Shown in pieces: positions 44,339-51,887 of a stretch of DNA of 64,000 bases (the stretch's first letter is position 1; each line of letters begins with the position of its first letter). The notes under the pieces were generated by a model. That model saw only the letters and a program-made list of their open reading frames with translations, had not been told where the DNA came from and did not search any database. The DNA lies in the NCBI GenBank assembly GCA_964388275.1, contig CAYLZD010000001.1, positions 124,001-188,000 of the forward strand, written 5' to 3'. Origin of the DNA: JARYLZ01 sp964388275 (GTDB lineage: Bacteria; Bacteroidota; Ignavibacteria; SZUA-365). The translations under genes were made by a program, and so were the position numbers.

Positions 44339-44354
44339 TGCGAATTCAATGCCA
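44339..44354 (-). promoter_or_regulatory. Candidate sigma-54 (-24/-12) promoter
   Basis: On the minus strand the sequence reads TGGCATTGAATTCGCA, against the sigma-54 consensus TGGCACRNNNNTTGCW. TGGCA is exact, the GG and GC dinucleotides are ten bases apart, and the -12 element differs at one base. Transcription would start near 44328, giving a leader of about 72 bases before the STAS gene. The adjacent gene encodes a GAFTGA-containing sigma-54 activator. Confidence 0.6.
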
Positions 44355-44386
44355 TGATAATGAAAGCGAAATAGCGAAAACTGGGG

Positions 44387-44401
44387 CATATTCAGAATAT
44401 G
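44387..44401. promoter_or_regulatory. Inverted repeat CATATTC-A-GAATATG
   Basis: A perfect 7-base inverted repeat around a single central base, located about 60-75 bases upstream of the predicted sigma-54 transcription start. It lies between the promoter and the first ATTGCA-type site. It could be a separate regulator site or a DNA-bending element. Confidence 0.4.
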
Positions 44402-44412
44402 GATTGCCGGTC

Positions 44413-44431
44413 GGATTGCATTATGCAATCC
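44413..44431. promoter_or_regulatory. Candidate activator site 1 (GGATTGCA-TTA-TGCAATCC)
   Basis: A perfect 8-base inverted repeat with a 3-base spacer, about 85-103 bases upstream of the predicted sigma-54 start. It shares the core ATTGCA-N3-TGCAAT with the site at 44492-44506. Paired dyads at this distance are typical of enhancer-like sites bound by sigma-54 activators. Confidence 0.5.
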
Positions 44432-44491
44432 AAATGGACGTGTATCGACGCGAGAATCTCTACTATACTATTTTTATGGATTATACCGATT

Positions 44492-44506
44492 ATTGCATTT
44501 TGCAAT
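44492..44506. promoter_or_regulatory. Candidate activator site 2 (ATTGCA-TTT-TGCAAT)
   Basis: A perfect 6-base inverted repeat with a 3-base spacer and the same core as site 1. The centres of the two sites are 77 bases apart. It lies about 165-178 bases upstream of the predicted sigma-54 transcription start. Confidence 0.5.
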
Positions 44507-44598
44507 GCCGTGGAATCGCCATTCGCACTTCTCCTGACGGAGCGGGATTTGAAGGAGGGCTTTGCCGCATCTCGAAAAATGTGACGTCCTCAATCGAG

Positions 44599-45924
44599 TC
44601 AGAGACCGAATTTTTTCCGTTTTCTCCAAAGAGTAGCCGTATCGATTCCGAGGATTCTCGCGGCTTCCTCGTAATCGGCGGCTGATTTCAGAACACGCCG
44701 TATATGCTGTTTTTCCATCTCCTCGAGAGAAAGCGCGGATATTCTTGAGTCGGAAGCTCTGATTTCGTCCGGCATGTGCTCGAGTTCTATTTTCTTCTCC
44801 CCGGCGAGTAGGACGGCTCTTTCGATCGCGTGCTCGAGTTCCCGCACGTTGCCCTTCCAATCATAGCGCTGAAGTACTTCCAGAGCTTCATCACTGATAT
44901 CCGGCCGGTTTCCGTGTGAAAAGCGGCCGAGAAAATGCTGTACGAGGAGAGGAATGTCTTCAGGCCTTTCGCGCAGCGGCGGGAGTTTGATCCGGACCGC
45001 GTTCAATCTGTAGAACAGATCCTCCCTTATGCTTCCGTCAAGCAGCGCTTCGTCGAGTTTGCGGTTGGTGGCGGCGATCACGCGAACATCGGCTATTCGA
45101 GTCCGGTTTGTGCCCACCGGTTCGTATTCCCTGTTCTGCAGCACGCGAAGAAGTTTTACTTGTGTGGGCGGTGGAATTTCCGCGATCTCATCGAGAAATA
45201 TCGTGCCGCCTTCGGCGGCTTCGAAGCGGCCCGCCCGGTCGCGCAACGCTCCGGTGAACGCCCCTTTCACATGTCCGAAGAGTTCGCTTTCGAGGAGTTG
45301 TTCCGGCAAGGCGGCGCAGTTGACCGTTACGAAGGGTTTATCGGCCCGCGCGCTGCGCTTGTGTATGAATCTCGCCACCACTTCCTTGCCGGTGCCGCTC
45401 TCGCCCTCAATAAGCACGCTCATGGCGCTGTCGGCGAGCCGGGCTGCGAGATCCATCTGTTCGCGCATGGATGCGCTCCTGGTAACCACATCGCCGCTCG
45501 CCTGCAGTTCATCGAGGCGTCTGCGCAGGTCCTTGACCTCCACGGTCAGACGGTGATGTTCCCACATTTTCTGTACGAAAGTCTGCAGTTCGCTGGCATC
45601 GAAAGGTTTCTGCATATAATGGTATGCGCCCTTTCGCACGGCTTCTATCGCGCTCTGGATCGAGCCGTGAGCCGTGATCACAGCCACGGTTGTCGCAGGC
45701 GAAACCATGCGGATTTCATCGAGCAGTTGCATTCCGTCGATGGGCGACATTTTCAAGTCGAGCAGGGCGAGATCGAAAACATCTTCACGAATCGCTTGCA
45801 GAGCTTCCAGGGGCCGGGAAATCAGCCGAGCGCGGAAGCCGATATTCTCTAAACAGATCCCGATGGTCTTTAAAATGTTGGTTTCGTCGTCGACGACCAG
45901 CACATATGCACCGGACCCTTGCAT
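44599..45924 (-). CDS. Sigma-54-dependent response regulator (NtrC family)
   Basis: A 441-residue receiver/AAA+/Fis regulator. The receiver (1-115) has the acidic pocket VDDE, phospho-acceptor D56 (LALLDLKM), T84 and K106. The AAA+ domain has Walker A GESGTGKE (174-181), the sigma-54 contact loop GAFTGA (221-226), and Walker B TIFLDEI (241-247). The C-terminus is a Fis-type helix-turn-helix (IRRVLKSAADYEEAARILGIDTATLWRKRKKFGL). The open frame continues to 46464, but that part is a shadow of the kinase gene. ATG 45924 overlaps the kinase stop (ATGA) and gives MQGSGAYVLVVDDE. It should activate sigma-54 promoters such as the one at 44339-44354. Confidence 0.93.
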   Translation of the reverse strand: MQGSGAYVLVVDDETNILKTIGICLENIGFRARLISRPLEALQAIREDVFDLALLDLKMSPIDGMQLLDEIRMVSPATTVAVITAHGSIQSAIEAVRKGAYHYMQKPFDASELQTFVQKMWEHHRLTVEVKDLRRRLDELQASGDVVTRSASMREQMDLAARLADSAMSVLIEGESGTGKEVVARFIHKRSARADKPFVTVNCAALPEQLLESELFGHVKGAFTGALRDRAGRFEAAEGGTIFLDEIAEIPPPTQVKLLRVLQNREYEPVGTNRTRIADVRVIAATNRKLDEALLDGSIREDLFYRLNAVRIKLPPLRERPEDIPLLVQHFLGRFSHGNRPDISDEALEVLQRYDWKGNVRELEHAIERAVLLAGEKKIELEHMPDEIRASDSRISALSLEEMEKQHIRRVLKSAADYEEAARILGIDTATLWRKRKKFGL

Positions 45925-47771
45925 CAGGCCTCCATAAGCGGCAACCAGAAACGAAATACGCTCCCCTCTCCCAGGCGGCTTTCGACGCGTATCTCTCCGC
46001 CGTGGTTTTCCACCACCCGCCGGGCGATGGCGAGTCCGAGCCCGACGCTGCCGGGCATGTCGTCTCCCGCGACCTTGTGCTGGACGAAGGGTTCGAAAAT
46101 TTCTTCCAGCTTGTCGGCTGGAATGCCTCTTCCGGTATCCGAAATTTCGACCAGCAATTTCCCGGCATCCAGCCGCGCCGATATGCCGATGCCGCCGCCT
46201 TCCGGAGTGTAGCGCACGGCGTTGCCGGCCAGATTCACTATCACCCAGCAGAGCTGCTGGAAGTTCCCCCTGACAGGCGGAATGCCTTCGGCCACATGAC
46301 GGCTCAACAGCAGGCGCTTTTCCCTGATTGGAAGTTCGATGGTCAGCAGGGATTCCTCGATGACCCGGGCCACGTCCACGAGTTCCTCGCCGACGCCGCC
46401 GCGCACGGACTCCAGCCGAGACAGCGCGAGAAGTTCCTCCACCAGTTTTTTCAGCCGCGCGCAATCGCGACCGGCGCCTTCGAGCAAATCGCGCTGCTCG
46501 TCGTTCAACTCGCCGACCATGCGCTGCAGCAATATGTCCACCGACATCGTTATCGACGTCAGGGGCGTGCGGAATTCGTGAGAGACGGCGGCCAGGAAAT
46601 CCGATTTCATGGTTTCGAGCAGCTTGAAGCGGGTGACATCCTGAAACAGCGTGACAACGCCGACACGAAGGCCTCGATCGTCCTTTATTACCCGCCTCCG
46701 GGGCCGGAAATACATGGTCGAGTCGTCGCGGCGTACTTCTATCACCGTATCCTGTGACGCCGCTTCATCGTCCATGGTATCCGAGCACAGGGCGGCCGGC
46801 CACTTTTCATCGGTGAATATCTCGTCGGGACGGCGTCCATCCGGATCCTGCATTCCGGCCGCGATCGGCGCGAGAGCGCGTGCCGCTTCGTTGATCATCA
46901 GCAGCCGATCGTTCGAATCGGTAACGATAACGGGATCCGAGATGCTGGCAATGATGGCCTGGGACCTGTTCTTCTCCGCGATTATGTTCTGGACGTTCAT
47001 CTCCTCGTAGGCCCGAAGGCGTTCGGTCATCTTGTTGAACTCCGTGCCGAGGGCTCCGAGTTCGTCGTCCGTAAGAATGTCGATCTTCCTGTCAAGCTGA
47101 CCGCGCCCAATGCCGCTGACCGTGCCTGTAAGCGCCTTGACTGGTCTCACGATGCGCCGCGTGAAAGTAATGCTTGCGATCACGCCCAGTCCGATATTCA
47201 GGAGGGTGGCGGCTATGATGACCAGCGCGGATGTGCGGGCGCTCTTCTGGGCCTCTTCATTGGCCCGGAGTATGCCCGACTGGTTGAGGTCGAGAATCTG
47301 GAATCCCCTCGCCTTCTGCGCTTCGGTTACCGGCCGGATGATCTGAAACTGGAAGTCGCGGAGCAGCGATCCCGGCGCTCCCTGCTCTATCATGGACTGT
47401 ATGCTGTCCGTCAGGACGAGAAAGCGCTTGTAAGTGAGCAACAGCGTGTCCAGCGAACGTCTTACCGCGCTGTCGCCCGCCTGCGCCTGCGCTTTCTGAT
47501 ACCACTCGAGGAACATATCTCGATGTTCGTTGAAAGTCATCCGAGCCACGTCCACGTCCTGCACGAGCATCTCCATCTGTGCGCTCTCCTGCAGCTGCAG
47601 GGCTTTGAGCAGATTCTCCGCGGCCAGGAGGCCGTGATATCTGTCCCGGTATATCTTGTCCGCTTCATCCCTCAGGGATTGAACATTCAGCAACACGACC
47701 AGCGCCGTGATGATCCCTATGCCGACGATGACGAGGTAGCCGAAGCCGATTTTTATGCTGAGACTGCTCAT
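45924..47771 (-). CDS. Membrane sensor histidine kinase (HAMP-PAS-HisKA-HATPase)
   Basis: A sensor kinase of about 615 residues. It has an N-terminal membrane helix (IGFGYLVIVGIGIITALVVLLNV), a helical periplasmic domain of about 150 residues (four-helix-bundle look, 35-185), a second membrane helix, HAMP (TRRIVRPVKALTGTVSGIG), PAS (AIIASISDPVIVTDSNDRLLMINEAARAL), HisKA with the phospho-His in AAVSHEFRTPLTS (about residue 397), and HATPase (N, G1, G2 boxes: NLAGNAVRYTPEGGG, DTGRGIPADKLEEIFEPF, GLGLAIARRVVENHGG). ATG 47771 gives a short pre-TM N-terminus and makes an ATGA overlap with the small upstream gene. It is the cognate partner of the overlapping response regulator. Confidence 0.93.
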   Translation of the reverse strand: MSSLSIKIGFGYLVIVGIGIITALVVLLNVQSLRDEADKIYRDRYHGLLAAENLLKALQLQESAQMEMLVQDVDVARMTFNEHRDMFLEWYQKAQAQAGDSAVRRSLDTLLLTYKRFLVLTDSIQSMIEQGAPGSLLRDFQFQIIRPVTEAQKARGFQILDLNQSGILRANEEAQKSARTSALVIIAATLLNIGLGVIASITFTRRIVRPVKALTGTVSGIGRGQLDRKIDILTDDELGALGTEFNKMTERLRAYEEMNVQNIIAEKNRSQAIIASISDPVIVTDSNDRLLMINEAARALAPIAAGMQDPDGRRPDEIFTDEKWPAALCSDTMDDEAASQDTVIEVRRDDSTMYFRPRRRVIKDDRGLRVGVVTLFQDVTRFKLLETMKSDFLAAVSHEFRTPLTSITMSVDILLQRMVGELNDEQRDLLEGAGRDCARLKKLVEELLALSRLESVRGGVGEELVDVARVIEESLLTIELPIREKRLLLSRHVAEGIPPVRGNFQQLCWVIVNLAGNAVRYTPEGGGIGISARLDAGKLLVEISDTGRGIPADKLEEIFEPFVQHKVAGDDMPGSVGLGLAIARRVVENHGGEIRVESRLGEGSVFRFWLPLMEA

Positions 47772-47929
47772 CGCATGATACAGCGCGTATGCTTGTTGTT
47801 GTGCCGCCCTGCGGCCTCGCACCAGACTCCCACGTCGCGCCTGCAGGCGCCAACCGCGGCGGGGTCGGCGAATCCGGCATACGGACATGAATAATCGCAG
47901 TATTCGGGATAATCCGAATCGTATTTCAT
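47768..47929 (-). CDS. Small four/five-cysteine protein (53 aa)
   Basis: A 53-residue protein starting at ATG 47929, which is preceded by a strong AGAGGTGAT ribosome site, and ending in an ATGA overlap with the histidine kinase gene. Cysteines stand at 11, 15, 29, 37 and 50 (EYCDYSCPYAGF, GACRRDVGVWCEA), a spacing suited to a small zinc or Fe-S site. The frame extends to ATG 48010, six bases after the O-antigen ligase stop, giving an 80-residue form with a Lys/Pro-rich extension. The Shine-Dalgarno argues for the short form. No named family recognised. Confidence 0.65.
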   Translation of the reverse strand: MKYDSDYPEYCDYSCPYAGFADPAAVGACRRDVGVWCEAAGRHNNKHTRCIMR

Positions 47930-48016
47930 ATCACCTCTGGCCGTCCTTCCGGCATCAGGCAAGTCCGCCGTTTCAGCCGGACCCGGCTTCTTTTTTTTCA
48001 TCCCGCTCATCCGCCG

Positions 48017-50056
48017 TCACTTCCGATCACTCTTCACGCTCCATAGTTTCGCGTACTTTGCCAGAACGTAGGACGCTGAGAGGCGGCAGAGAAGGTAGCC
48101 ATGGCGTCCGTCAAGAAATCCCGCCTTCAGCACGTACATTTTGAAAAATACTGCCCACGGGCGCAAAATCACATCAGCGAAGGACGCGCCTTTGCCGGCG
48201 GAGGCCATATCCTGCGCTGCAAGAGTTGTGTAACGGTTGAGTTTGGAGAAATAGTGATCGAGATCTCTATCCGTAAAGTGAAGGAGGTCATGCTGAAGAT
48301 CGACCACCTCGCCTTCAGTCTCGAGTTCCTCGTGCACCAGAGCGTCGTTGAAACGCGCTCGTGATTTTCTGAACAGCCGAGTGACATATCCTGGATACCA
48401 GCCGCAGTGCCGAATCCACTTGCCAAGGAAATAAGCTCTTCGTGCCATCCGGAAGGCCGCGGCGGAAGGACTGCTCGTCAGCACGGACCGGATTTCCTCC
48501 GCGAGTTCCGGCGTAACGCGCTCGTCAGCGTCCAGCCAGAGCACCCATTCGTTTCGCGTATGCCCGAGAGCCAGCGTCTTGGCCGCAGCGAATCCGAGCC
48601 ATTCTTCCACAAAGACCCTGGCGCCGCGAGCACGCGCAATTTCTACGGTGGCGTCAGTGCTAGCGGCGTCTACGATTACTATGTCGCCGACGCCGGCCAC
48701 GCTGTCGAGACAGGCTGCTATATTATGCTCCTCATTCCGGGTGATGATTATCACGGACAACGGGAGCCAAGGTTCGAAATGCGGCGCGCTGTCAATTGCG
48801 CCTTGCTCGACGGCCGGGACGTCATCTCCGGTCGTACCGGGGGCATTCCGTTTCCGCCCTGCGCTGACGGCGATACCGGCGCAGGTCCACAGCAGCACAA
48901 GTATCTCGTGATCGCCGAAATTGTACTCGGCAAAGCCGTTTATCAGGAAAGCGATGAACGCGGCGAGAGCCCCGAGCGCCGCCGCTGACGACAGCGTCCC
49001 GCGCGCGGCGCGGAAGGATCGCCACATGAGGCGCCAGAGCGCAGCGAAGAGCAACATGACCGACAGAAAGCCGACGATTCCGTGTGAAGCCAGCACATGA
49101 ACATAGGTACTGTGCAGATGTCCCCCTTCGTCACGGCCCGCATCCGGCACGTATCGTCTGTATATCCGTCCCACGTCCCCGTCGCCGACTCCGAACACGG
49201 GCCTGTCAAGAAACATGCTCCAACCGGTTTTCCACATGCGCACGCGGCTTTGATTGCTGCGCACGACGGATGTAGTATCGGTTTCGGCAGTGGAAAACAT
49301 GCGCTCGGCGCGCTCCTGGAATGAATCGGGAGCGAGCAGCGCGAAGAGCAGCAGCAGGACCGGCACGGCGGCCAGCAGAGACCGGTGCGCCACCACGCCC
49401 ATGAAAATCGCGGCTCCCGTGAAACCGAGCCAGCTGCTCCGGGTCTGTGTGAGCAGCAGCGCGTAAAGGATCACCACGACCGCGGCAGCGGTTATCGCTC
49501 GCGCCGCCGGCGCCTCCTCTTTCCTGAAAACCAGCGGCAACGCGATCAGCAGGGCCATCATCTTCATTCCCGCCGAAGTCATATAGTGCTGGAAGTAACC
49601 GAGGCGCTCGAACGATTGCGAATAGTAGACCACTATATCGCCTATCGACTGGAACGCGGCCGCGGCGGCGATGGAAACGATGAAGCGACCGAGAGCTTTT
49701 TCACCGGGAAATGCCGCGGGTATGAAGAAGACGACCGCCATCAGGAGCACCCGGCGCGAGTTGGAAAACGCTTCGCCGGGATACACGGCGAAAATGCACA
49801 TGGCGAGAACAGATAGAAGGTATGGAACGAACACTACCTCGAGACCGCTGCGCCGGAACACGCCGGCTTTTCCGCTGACGCCGAGGTAGAGGAACAGCAA
49901 GCAGGCGAAAGCGAATGCGACTGACGAAAGGGCGATGGAAAAGAAGAGTCCGAGGATCTGCGCGATCACGGCGGCGGTGAAGGCCTTCAGGAATGGATCC
50001 ATGCGCCGCCGCGCCGCGCCGATGGATTCGATGTTCGGGATCCGGGAATCCGTCAT
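48017..50056 (-). CDS. O-antigen ligase-like/family-2 glycosyltransferase fusion
   Basis: A 679-residue protein made of two enzymes. Residues about 19-395 form a polytopic membrane domain of the O-antigen ligase/Wzy_C type (about 11 spans). Its large periplasmic loop carries RMWKTGWSMFLDRPVFGVGDGDVGRIYRRY ... GHLHSTYVHVLASHGIVGF. Residues about 430-679 form a cytoplasmic GT2 domain of the WaaE/KdtX group (LSVIIITRNEEHNIAACLDSV, IVIVDAASTDAT, WVLWLDADERVTPELAEEI, then WAVFFKMYVLKAGFLDGRHGYLLC). The frame is continuous with no sign of an assembly join. It starts seven bases after the ABC exporter gene. It probably handles lipid-linked glycan or LPS core assembly. Confidence 0.85.
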   Translation of the reverse strand: MTDSRIPNIESIGAARRRMDPFLKAFTAAVIAQILGLFFSIALSSVAFAFACLLFLYLGVSGKAGVFRRSGLEVVFVPYLLSVLAMCIFAVYPGEAFSNSRRVLLMAVVFFIPAAFPGEKALGRFIVSIAAAAAFQSIGDIVVYYSQSFERLGYFQHYMTSAGMKMMALLIALPLVFRKEEAPAARAITAAAVVVILYALLLTQTRSSWLGFTGAAIFMGVVAHRSLLAAVPVLLLLFALLAPDSFQERAERMFSTAETDTTSVVRSNQSRVRMWKTGWSMFLDRPVFGVGDGDVGRIYRRYVPDAGRDEGGHLHSTYVHVLASHGIVGFLSVMLLFAALWRLMWRSFRAARGTLSSAAALGALAAFIAFLINGFAEYNFGDHEILVLLWTCAGIAVSAGRKRNAPGTTGDDVPAVEQGAIDSAPHFEPWLPLSVIIITRNEEHNIAACLDSVAGVGDIVIVDAASTDATVEIARARGARVFVEEWLGFAAAKTLALGHTRNEWVLWLDADERVTPELAEEIRSVLTSSPSAAAFRMARRAYFLGKWIRHCGWYPGYVTRLFRKSRARFNDALVHEELETEGEVVDLQHDLLHFTDRDLDHYFSKLNRYTTLAAQDMASAGKGASFADVILRPWAVFFKMYVLKAGFLDGRHGYLLCRLSASYVLAKYAKLWSVKSDRK

Positions 50057-50063
50057 GGTATCG

Positions 50064-51887
50064 TCATATCGAGAACTGCAGGTTGTAAAGACGCCGGTAC
50101 AGCCCCCCGTCGGCGGATATCAGCTCGGAGTGGGCGCCCGCTTCGACGACTTTCCCGCGTTCGAGCACGTATATCATGTCGGCCCGCTGCACCGTCGAAA
50201 GACGGTGGGCTATCACTATCGATGTTCTCCCCTCCATCAAGCGCACTATAGCTTCCTGGACAAGCTGCTCCGATTCGGTGTCCAGCGAAGAGGTCGCCTC
50301 ATCCAGAATGAGTATCGGAGGATTCCTCAGTATGGCGCGGGCGATGGAAAGGCGCTGGCGCTGACCGCCGGAAAGTTTCACGCCCCTGTCGCCGATAACC
50401 GTGCCGTATCCGAGCGGCGTCTCGAGTATGAAGGAATGGGCGTTGGCGGCTCTGGCCGCCTCCTCTATTTCGGCATCTGTGGCGCGCGGACTCCCGTATG
50501 CGATATTTTCCCTGATGGTGGTATTGAACAGGAAAGTCTCCTGCGTGACTATGCCCATCAACGACCGCAGGGATTCCACGGTGATTTCGCGGACATCCTT
50601 GCCGTCTATAAAAATGCCGCCGGCGGTGACGTCGTAGAAGCGGGGCAAAAGGTCGACGAGTGTGCTCTTGCCTGCGCCGCTCGGACCGACCACGGCTACC
50701 GCGTGGCCGGCGTCGATTTTCAACGACACATCGTGCAGCACGATATCGCCGGTATCGTAACGGAAGCTCACATTGCGATACTCGATTCCGCGGTGGAAAC
50801 CGGCGACGCCGGTCGCTCCGGGGGCGTCGAAAATGCGCGGAGGTATGTCGAGCACTTCGAAGACCCGCTGGGCGCCGGCAAGGCCCTGTCCGAGGTGGCT
50901 GATCATCTGTCCGAAGAATTTCAGCGGCTGCATCATCTGCAGCATCGCAAAGATATAAGCCACGAAGACGCCGCTGGACATGGAACTCCGTCCGCTCAAG
51001 ATGGACTCGCCGAGGAAGAGCAGAATTATCACAACGACCAGCACGCTGGTCACTTCGGTGATGGGTGCAGTCATTTCGCTGCGCCGCATGATGCCGACGA
51101 AGGTCCGGAAATAACTCTCATTGTGAAAACCGAAACGTTCGGATTCCATTTTCTCGGCGCCGAACGCCTTGATGATTCGCATGTTCGACAGCGCTTCATC
51201 CAACACCGCGGTTATTTCGGCCATCGCCGACTGCAGGCGCCCGCTTTCCTTCCGCAGTTTTTCCGCCACCTTCGCCAGAAATATTCCCGTCAGCGGAAGC
51301 AGGAAAACCACCAGCAGGGTGAGCTGCCAATCGATTAATAGCAGGATGATCGTGTAGGTCAGGATCTGGGGAGGATCCCTGAACACGCTGTTGACCACGG
51401 CTATCGCGGAATCATTCACCAGTTTGACATCGTGGACGATGCGGGACATCAGGGCGGCCTTCCGCTCCTCGGAGAAATAGCCGAGAGACAAACCGGTCAG
51501 GTGGTCGAAAAGTTGTCTGCGCAGGTCCCGGATAATCCCGTGCTGCGCAGGGGCCATGAAGTAGCCCTGCAGGTAATGGAAAATGTTCTTGAGAGCGAAA
51601 CTGACGACGATCAAAACGCAGAGGACCTGCAGCGCAGTGGCGGGTTCGACCGAAGCGAGCATGTTGTTGATCCCGGTCAGGGCCCATTCCTTGAAGGTGT
51701 CCAGTGTCAGCGGCGGCATTATCTTGAGGGCCGGCGGCGTTCTGTCGAAGAGCACGTTGATGAACGGGATTATCAGGACCACGGTCGCCATATTGAATAT
51801 GACGAACAGGAACATGAAGGCCGAGGCGAGAGAAAGGTATTTCTTGTACGGCTTGATGTAGCGGACTATGCGGAGTACGGTTTTCAA
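50064..51887 (-). CDS. MsbA-like ABC exporter
   Basis: A 607-residue half-transporter. The ABC membrane domain (six helices, about 1-330) contains LSLGYFSEERKAALMSRIVHDV. The ATPase domain has Walker A VGPSGAGKSTLVDLLPRFYD, Q-loop VTQETFLF, signature LSGGQRQRLSIARAIL, Walker B PPILILDEATSSLD and the H-loop IVIAHRLSTV. This is the lipid A/glycolipid flippase-type arrangement of MsbA, working as a homodimer. Its ATG overlaps the stop of the upstream glycosyltransferase (ATGA at 51884-51887), and the O-antigen ligase fusion follows, so a lipid-linked glycan substrate is likely. Confidence 0.92.
   Translation of the reverse strand: MKTVLRIVRYIKPYKKYLSLASAFMFLFVIFNMATVVLIIPFINVLFDRTPPALKIMPPLTLDTFKEWALTGINNMLASVEPATALQVLCVLIVVSFALKNIFHYLQGYFMAPAQHGIIRDLRRQLFDHLTGLSLGYFSEERKAALMSRIVHDVKLVNDSAIAVVNSVFRDPPQILTYTIILLLIDWQLTLLVVFLLPLTGIFLAKVAEKLRKESGRLQSAMAEITAVLDEALSNMRIIKAFGAEKMESERFGFHNESYFRTFVGIMRRSEMTAPITEVTSVLVVVIILLFLGESILSGRSSMSSGVFVAYIFAMLQMMQPLKFFGQMISHLGQGLAGAQRVFEVLDIPPRIFDAPGATGVAGFHRGIEYRNVSFRYDTGDIVLHDVSLKIDAGHAVAVVGPSGAGKSTLVDLLPRFYDVTAGGIFIDGKDVREITVESLRSLMGIVTQETFLFNTTIRENIAYGSPRATDAEIEEAARAANAHSFILETPLGYGTVIGDRGVKLSGGQRQRLSIARAILRNPPILILDEATSSLDTESEQLVQEAIVRLMEGRTSIVIAHRLSTVQRADMIYVLERGKVVEAGAHSELISADGGLYRRLYNLQFSI

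Larger units (their letters stand above)
44257..44598. other. 342-base regulatory region upstream of the STAS-TonB operon
   Basis: This gap separates the response regulator stop from the STAS start. It is clearly more AT-rich than its surroundings and holds a sigma-54 promoter candidate (44339-44354) plus three perfect short inverted repeats (44387-44401, 44413-44431, 44492-44506). A TATAAT box read on the minus strand lies at 44485-44480, but its -35 is poor. Small plus-strand open frames crossing it are not convincing genes. Confidence 0.65.

Noticed and set aside
44480..44485. TATAAT box on the minus strand as the main STAS-operon promoter
   Set aside because: The -10 is perfect but no acceptable -35 lies 16-18 bases upstream, and it sits inside the region of the dyads. 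The sigma-54 element is better positioned.
44399..44685. Short plus-strand frames in the regulatory region
   Set aside because: They cross inverted repeats and the end of the response regulator gene, and their translations look random.
45925..46464. 180-residue N-terminal extension of the response regulator
   Set aside because: The extension is Arg-rich shadow sequence overlapping the kinase's ATPase domain. The receiver domain starts normally at ATG 45924.
45690..46757. 355-residue plus-strand frame
   Set aside because: Antisense shadow of the histidine kinase and response regulator genes.
49935..51338. 467-residue plus-strand frame
   Set aside because: It runs antisense to the ABC exporter and the start of the O-antigen ligase gene, both of which have full sets of catalytic motifs. 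The antisense product is His/Arg-rich with no recognisable domain.
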